Below, in pieces: positions 55,175-58,883 of a DNA stretch of 58,883 nucleotides. Below the pieces are notes generated by a model. That model saw only the letters and a list, made by a program, of their open reading frames with translations. It was not told the DNA's origin and searched no databases. This DNA is from Dethiobacter sp. (GTDB lineage: Bacteria > Bacillota > Dethiobacteria > Dethiobacterales > Dethiobacteraceae). Position 1 is the stretch's first letter; the number at the start of each line of letters is the position of its first letter. Location: NCBI GenBank assembly GCA_018335875.1, contig JAGXRN010000012.1, positions 1-58,883 on the forward strand, given 5' to 3'. A program made the translations under genes and the position numbers.

Positions 55175-56857
55175 TTAACTATAATATCTTTTTTTCCAAT
55201 CAGGAATCTCATTGTTTCTGTCCCAACCATGGTCTTCTCTCTTTTTTTCCAGCTCCTTTAATTTAACTTTTTGAATTCGTTCAGTTGCAGTCTTCGGAAA
55301 TTCTGTAACTACCTCTAAATACCTCGGCGCCTTAAAGTAGGCCAGTTTTTTGGTGCAGTGTTCAAATATGTCTTTTAAATCTACGGAGGGGGTACTTTCC
55401 TTCAGCTTTATTAGTACCTTGACCTCCTCACCCCTTAATTTATCAGGCACGGGTATGGCAGCAGACTGCGACACCACAGGATGACTGTTAACAACATCTT
55501 CTACTTCAAAGGGGGATACATTTTCCCCTGCTACTCTAATCATAAACTTCTTTCTGTCGACAAAGTAATAATACCCATCTTCGTCTACCCTGACTAGGTC
55601 GCCTGAGCGGAGCCAACCGTAGGAATCAAACGACTCATTGTTGGCTTCGGGCGCTTTCCAATACCCTTTACAGAGAAAGTCCTGCCCCGTTTGCATCAAC
55701 TCACCGGTTCCCACCCTGATTTCATCTTTACTATCTGATACCACTTTAACCTTCCTCGCAAGATCCATAAATGTTGGCTTACCAAATGAACCGACCTTTC
55801 TTTTGCCCTTATCCGGATGAATATTGCCAAAAAGAACTGTTGCTTCACTCATTGAATACCCTTCATATATATCAACTTTGAATTTACTCTCAAAGCGCTC
55901 CCAGAGTTCTACTGGAGTACCACCTACCAGGACAAATTCAGCCTGGTGCTTGGGTACGTCTTCTTCCTTAAGTGCGGCATCCAATATCTGCATCATTCCA
56001 CCGATTGAATTAAAATAGGTGGCCTTAAAATCAACAATTTCATGCCAAAATTTTTTCGGGCTGAAGCGGTCCGACAGGATAAGACATGCTCCAAGGCATC
56101 GCATAGCAGTTGTAGAGTATACTTGAGCGTTGGCGTGAAATAGAGGTAGACACGTATAATTTCTTGAATAACTGCTTACTGGAAAAGCACCGGTGGACAA
56201 AGCTGAAAGTATAAATGTCTTATTTGATACAACAGCTCCCTTTGGCAGGCCTGTTGTACCCGATGTAAAGAAGATACAGTAATCATCTTGATCACTAACT
56301 TCCACGGCTGGGTCAGCGTCGTCAGAACTCTCCAGCATTTTATCTAAAGAAGCGATGTTTAAGCTTTTCTCGTTGAGACAGAATTTAGTGAATTGAGAAA
56401 TGTCTCCCTGTACTATTACTGTTTTTAGTACTGGTGCCTGTTGTGCGACCTTAGATACAATATCCGCAAATTCTTTAGTAGATTCAGTAATAATTGTAGT
56501 TACTCCAGCATTGTTCACCATATGGGAAATTTCTGAGTCACGAAGGTTGGGGTTAATCGGAACCTCTACTAACCCGGCCTTGCCAATCGCAAAAAGCGTA
56601 AAGATGTACTCCGGCTTGTTTGTCGTGTATATGCCGACTTTGTCTCCTTTACGCAGACCCATTTTAATCAAGTCATTAGCTATTCTATTTGACAGGATAT
56701 TTGATTGCTTATAAGAGTAGTGCTGACCTGTGGGCGCAAAGACTAAAAATGTCTTGTCGCCAAGCTCTGCCGTTTTTTCTACTATCCCTTTAATCGTCCA
56801 TACGTCTTTAACTTCTGGAAGAAATTTTTTAATAATGTACTCGTAGCTCCAGTACAT
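55175..56857 (-). CDS. Acyl-CoA synthetase / acid-CoA ligase
   Basis: 560 residues from the ATG at 56857 (GGGGG 7 nt upstream). Adenylate-forming motifs: FFTSGTTGLPKGAVVSN, EGYSMSEATVLFG, GWLRSGDLVRVDEDGYYYFV, DRKKFMIRVAGENVSPFEVE and a C-terminal Lys in TATERIQKVKLKEL. The last segment departs from the usual P-x-T-x-S/T-G-K-I/L, but the Lys after ERIQ is in register. Similar to crotonobetaine/carnitine- and long-chain-type ligases; the substrate is unknown. Directly follows the AtoE-type carrier (gap 133 nt). Confidence 0.88.
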   Translation of the reverse strand: MYWSYEYIIKKFLPEVKDVWTIKGIVEKTAELGDKTFLVFAPTGQHYSYKQSNILSNRIANDLIKMGLRKGDKVGIYTTNKPEYIFTLFAIGKAGLVEVPINPNLRDSEISHMVNNAGVTTIITESTKEFADIVSKVAQQAPVLKTVIVQGDISQFTKFCLNEKSLNIASLDKMLESSDDADPAVEVSDQDDYCIFFTSGTTGLPKGAVVSNKTFILSALSTGAFPVSSYSRNYTCLPLFHANAQVYSTTAMRCLGACLILSDRFSPKKFWHEIVDFKATYFNSIGGMMQILDAALKEEDVPKHQAEFVLVGGTPVELWERFESKFKVDIYEGYSMSEATVLFGNIHPDKGKRKVGSFGKPTFMDLARKVKVVSDSKDEIRVGTGELMQTGQDFLCKGYWKAPEANNESFDSYGWLRSGDLVRVDEDGYYYFVDRKKFMIRVAGENVSPFEVEDVVNSHPVVSQSAAIPVPDKLRGEEVKVLIKLKESTPSVDLKDIFEHCTKKLAYFKAPRYLEVVTEFPKTATERIQKVKLKELEKKREDHGWDRNNEIPDWKKRYYS

Positions 56858-56990
56858 TAGCACACCCCCTTACTATTTTTAGTTTTGCAACAGCCGTGTT
56901 AGAATAGATGGCATATTTCAAAAAAATACTAGCTCTATAATGTGTTTGAGAAAACATTACAAGCTAGTATCGGTTTACCAAAATTTAAGT

Positions 56991-58322
56991 TTAGAACGCC
57001 AAGGGGAAGAATGTTACTCCAATTGCAGAAACAATAAAGAAGATAACCATAGCCACTAAAACATAACCCCATATATCTCGCAACCTTAGCCCAGAAAGTC
57101 CCAGGGTAATTAGGGCGAAAAATGGCTGAAACAGATTTGTTACAAGATCGCCCAGAGTAACACCGTTGACTGCAATAGCAGGAGGCAGCCCTAAGATATT
57201 TGCAGCCTCTATCATAATGGGACCCTGAATAATCCACTGGCCACCAGCAGAGGGTACAAATATATTAACCACGGATGCCGAAACTAAAGTCCATAGAGGG
57301 AAAGTAAACGGAGTAGAGAACGACACAAACCATTTCGCAATAACTGAAATAAGACCCGCTCCCGACATCATCCCCATTATCCCGGCATAAAAACCAAATT
57401 GGAAGGCTATGCCTGCAGTAGTCGGCATTGCTTTTACAATAGCATTCATATAATTTCGTGGCGTTTTATGCAAAGCCAGCCCAATCATTATAAAGATAAA
57501 GTTTAAGATATTAAGCTCCAAATTAAAACCCTTTTGAAAGTAAGAAATAATATAAACTAAACCCATAATAACTATAATGTAATTAAGTATGATACTATTA
57601 TTAAGAGCGTTTGCAACAGTTTTTTCTTCCATCGGAGCGGTTGCACTCACTACCTCTTCTGTTATTACAGACATTAACGGAACAGCGTCCTCAGCCTTAG
57701 GCATCATAGCTTTAAACACAAAAAGCATTAGTATAACTGTTATTATTGCTATACCTAATAGCATAGGGCCGAAGATGGTCTGTGTAAGCGGAATAAGTCC
57801 TATTTTTGCCTCCAAGTTATGGCCGGGAGTATTTACAAGCAGTGGGGCTGTAATCGTAAGACTGGCTGGCAAGACGACTATAGCGCTGGTATAAGCCGCT
57901 GCAACCAGTAATCTTATATCTGTTCCTTTTACATTCTTTGCAACAGCTACCGCAAACAAAGTTCCAAATACAAGGCCCAAGCCCCAGCTAAAATAAGAAG
58001 CGGCAGCGGAAACAATAATAGTATACATTAAAGCCGATGTTGCAGTCTTTGGGACCTGAGAGAGGGAATTTAATGCCTTCTTAATTGCCGGCGCATCCAC
58101 CAAGCAGTAACCGGTTACCAGAATTAAAATCATCTGCATAGTAAATGCCAGGAAATTCCAAAATCCTCCATACCAAAATTGGATCATTTCAAAAGGTGTC
58201 TTTTTAGTAATAAATATTCCCATAAACATTGTAACCACAGTGAGTAGTATAACGAAAACAAAAGCATCAGGGAAATATTTCTCGACTAGTACATGCAGCT
58301 TTTTTGAGAGAGACCTTAACAT
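56991..58322 (-). CDS. AtoE-type short-chain fatty acid transporter
   Basis: 443 residues from the ATG at 58322 (GGAGG 8 nt upstream); the frame is open to 58457 but the added part has no ribosome site as good. About twelve membrane segments. Like AtoE it has WYGGFWNLLAFTMQMILILV, AAASYFSWGLGLVFGTLFAV, the NTPGHNLEAKIGLIPLTQTI region and the C-terminal SVVNIFVPSAGGQWIIQGPI. AtoE imports short-chain acids such as butyrate or acetoacetate. It opens the operon that continues with ligase, HMG-CoA-synthase-like protein, thiolase and BKACE. Confidence 0.9.
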   Translation of the reverse strand: MLRSLSKKLHVLVEKYFPDAFVFVILLTVVTMFMGIFITKKTPFEMIQFWYGGFWNFLAFTMQMILILVTGYCLVDAPAIKKALNSLSQVPKTATSALMYTIIVSAAASYFSWGLGLVFGTLFAVAVAKNVKGTDIRLLVAAAYTSAIVVLPASLTITAPLLVNTPGHNLEAKIGLIPLTQTIFGPMLLGIAIITVILMLFVFKAMMPKAEDAVPLMSVITEEVVSATAPMEEKTVANALNNSIILNYIIVIMGLVYIISYFQKGFNLELNILNFIFIMIGLALHKTPRNYMNAIVKAMPTTAGIAFQFGFYAGIMGMMSGAGLISVIAKWFVSFSTPFTFPLWTLVSASVVNIFVPSAGGQWIIQGPIMIEAANILGLPPAIAVNGVTLGDLVTNLFQPFFALITLGLSGLRLRDIWGYVLVAMVIFFIVSAIGVTFFPLAF

Positions 58323-58507
58323 AAACCTAACCTCCTTTTTAATTGGCCTTAGGTCTTCATCATCCGCAATATTCTTTGCCGCCACCCCCTCTTCAAAATA
58401 ACATAATCTCATATTCTCAATGTTGTGGCAATTTAATTTACATGATTTTTGTAGCATCTTTAACTTTTTTATACTTTTTTATACTTATCCTTTTTCGTAT
58501 TTTTAGG

Positions 58508-58536
58508 TTTACAACTCATCGTTATTAGGATATAAT
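58508..58536 (+). promoter_or_regulatory. Possible plus-strand promoter facing the transposase
   Basis: TTTACA (58508-58513) and TATAAT (58531-58536) with 17-nt spacing. It may exist only because the inverted repeat next to it is symmetric. It points into the transposase antisense strand. Confidence 0.3.
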
Positions 58537-58537
58537 G

Positions 58538-58582
58538 AATATGCTAAAGTCAATGACTCTATTCACTGACTTTTAGCATATT
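58538..58582. repeat. 45-bp inverted repeat at the atoE operon start site
   Basis: Minus-strand arms AATATGCTAAAAGTCAGTGA and TCATTGACTTTAGCATATT pair along about 19 bp with one mismatch and one extra base; the loop is ATAGAG. The symmetry continues into the adjacent -10-like TATAAT boxes on both sides. Lying over the predicted start site it is more likely an operator than a leader hairpin. Confidence 0.55.
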
Positions 58583-58609
58583 ATAGCATTTTATTTATTT
58601 AATAGTCAA
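58580..58609 (-). promoter_or_regulatory. Promoter of the atoE operon
   Basis: On the minus strand TTGACT (58604-58609) and TATAAT (58580-58585), 18-nt spacing. Confidence 0.6.
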
Positions 58610-58657
58610 TACAATATTTTGAATATTTTAATTATTTTTCCTGAGTATCAAGTTACC

Positions 58658-58883
58658 TCAGGGAGACACGGCAACAAGCTCATTGTAAGTGATAGTATCT
58701 GTTAATACACAGGCATTGAGCAACCTGTTAAACAGCTGGCCTTTGAACTTTCTGCGATTAAAGCGGAAACTATATTCATCCAAGTACGACTGTAAATGCC
58801 TCGGTCCCAGACCATGGTAAGTTCCGGCAATGTAGGCTTTAGCATTGGAAATAATGGTATGTAACCATTTTAAATGATCCGGG
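58658..58883 (-). CDS. IS1595/ISXO2-type transposase, C-terminal part (cut by window edge)
   Basis: The last 74 codons of a transposase whose start is outside the window. WLHTIISNAKAYIAGTYHGL, then RHLQSYLDEYSFRFNRRK, ends TITYNELVAV. This is close to the end of the element at 2.6 kb (LDEYVFRFNRRKSAQ... TITYEELTD), including the third-acid region (LDEY). The reading frame is intact as far as seen. The terminal repeat differs from that of the other element. Confidence 0.85.
   Translation of the reverse strand, partial: PDHLKWLHTIISNAKAYIAGTYHGLGPRHLQSYLDEYSFRFNRRKFKGQLFNRLLNACVLTDTITYNELVAVSP

Larger units (their letters stand above)
58323..58657. other. Leader and upstream region of the atoE operon
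   Basis: 335 nt with the promoter at 58580-58609, the inverted repeat at 58538-58582, a tandem 10-bp repeat (AAGTATAAAA twice) at about 58464-58485, and an untranslated leader of about 250 nt. The partial transposase follows immediately on its left side, transcribed the same way. Confidence 0.5.

Noticed and set aside
58430..58460. Sigma-54 promoter for the atoE operon
   Set aside because: GGCA-like bases occur but the -12 GC element is not at the right spacing; the sigma-A promoter at 58580-58609 is better.

Overview
The window reads as a chromosome segment of an anaerobic, spore-forming Firmicute of the class Clostridia (Peptococcaceae- or Dethiobacter-like). I infer this from a YtrH/YtrI sporulation pair beside dnaE, a tungsten-type aldehyde ferredoxin oxidoreductase, an FprA flavodiiron protein, a lipoprotein multihaem cytochrome, the ABC-F/TypA/DnaE3 core genes, and Gram-positive AGGAGG ribosome sites. 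No rRNA or complete tRNA is visible, so the genus cannot be fixed.

Positions 1 to about 7 kb are an accessory, decaying region. It holds three toxin-antitoxin systems (VbhA-like/Fic at the left edge, DinJ/YafQ, RHH/RelE), a frameshifted IS1595-type element and an older remnant of the same type. It also holds a tRNA-Leu 3'-end fragment, a 27-bp direct repeat about 2.5 kb apart, and gene ends of CorC/HlyC, MgtE, YafQ and a 4Fe-4S protein. From 7 to 14.6 kb come a PAS hybrid histidine kinase, a CheB-CheR-PAS fusion, SelO, and further relics (IS1634-type transposase, an MFS carrier, a 3D-domain protein).

From 14.5 to 26 kb the theme is redox metabolism. There are an acyl-CoA synthetase, an aldehyde ferredoxin oxidoreductase, AlkA-type glycosylase with an iron alcohol dehydrogenase, a three-HTH regulator with its own operators, a double-rhodanese lipoprotein, an 11-haem lipoprotein cytochrome, and a flavodiiron protein. 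The cytochrome reading frame is interrupted by one in-frame TGA. A short hairpin with the geometry of a bacterial SECIS element follows it, so I read it as a candidate selenocysteine-containing multihaem cytochrome. This is the most unusual thing in the window.

From 26 to 51 kb lies mostly housekeeping: transketolase, an ABC exporter, a flavin reductase, ABC-F, TypA, CBS-domain proteins, a DUF294/exonuclease pair, DUF1015, an HDAC-like deacetylase, FxsA, a thioesterase, pyruvate kinase, phosphofructokinase, DnaE, YtrH/YtrI and an AI-2E family permease. Two copies of a roughly 124-bp palindromic element (30.1 and 40.4 kb) differ by compensating changes.

From 51.3 to 58.3 kb a single minus-strand operon encodes an AtoE-type short-chain fatty acid carrier, an acyl-CoA ligase, an HMG-CoA-synthase-like protein fused to a DUF35 zinc-ribbon/OB domain and lacking the usual catalytic cysteine, an SCP-x-like thiolase and a beta-keto acid cleavage enzyme (BKACE). 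It looks like a beta-keto acid or short-chain acid degradation module with an unknown substrate. The right edge cuts into another IS1595-type transposase.
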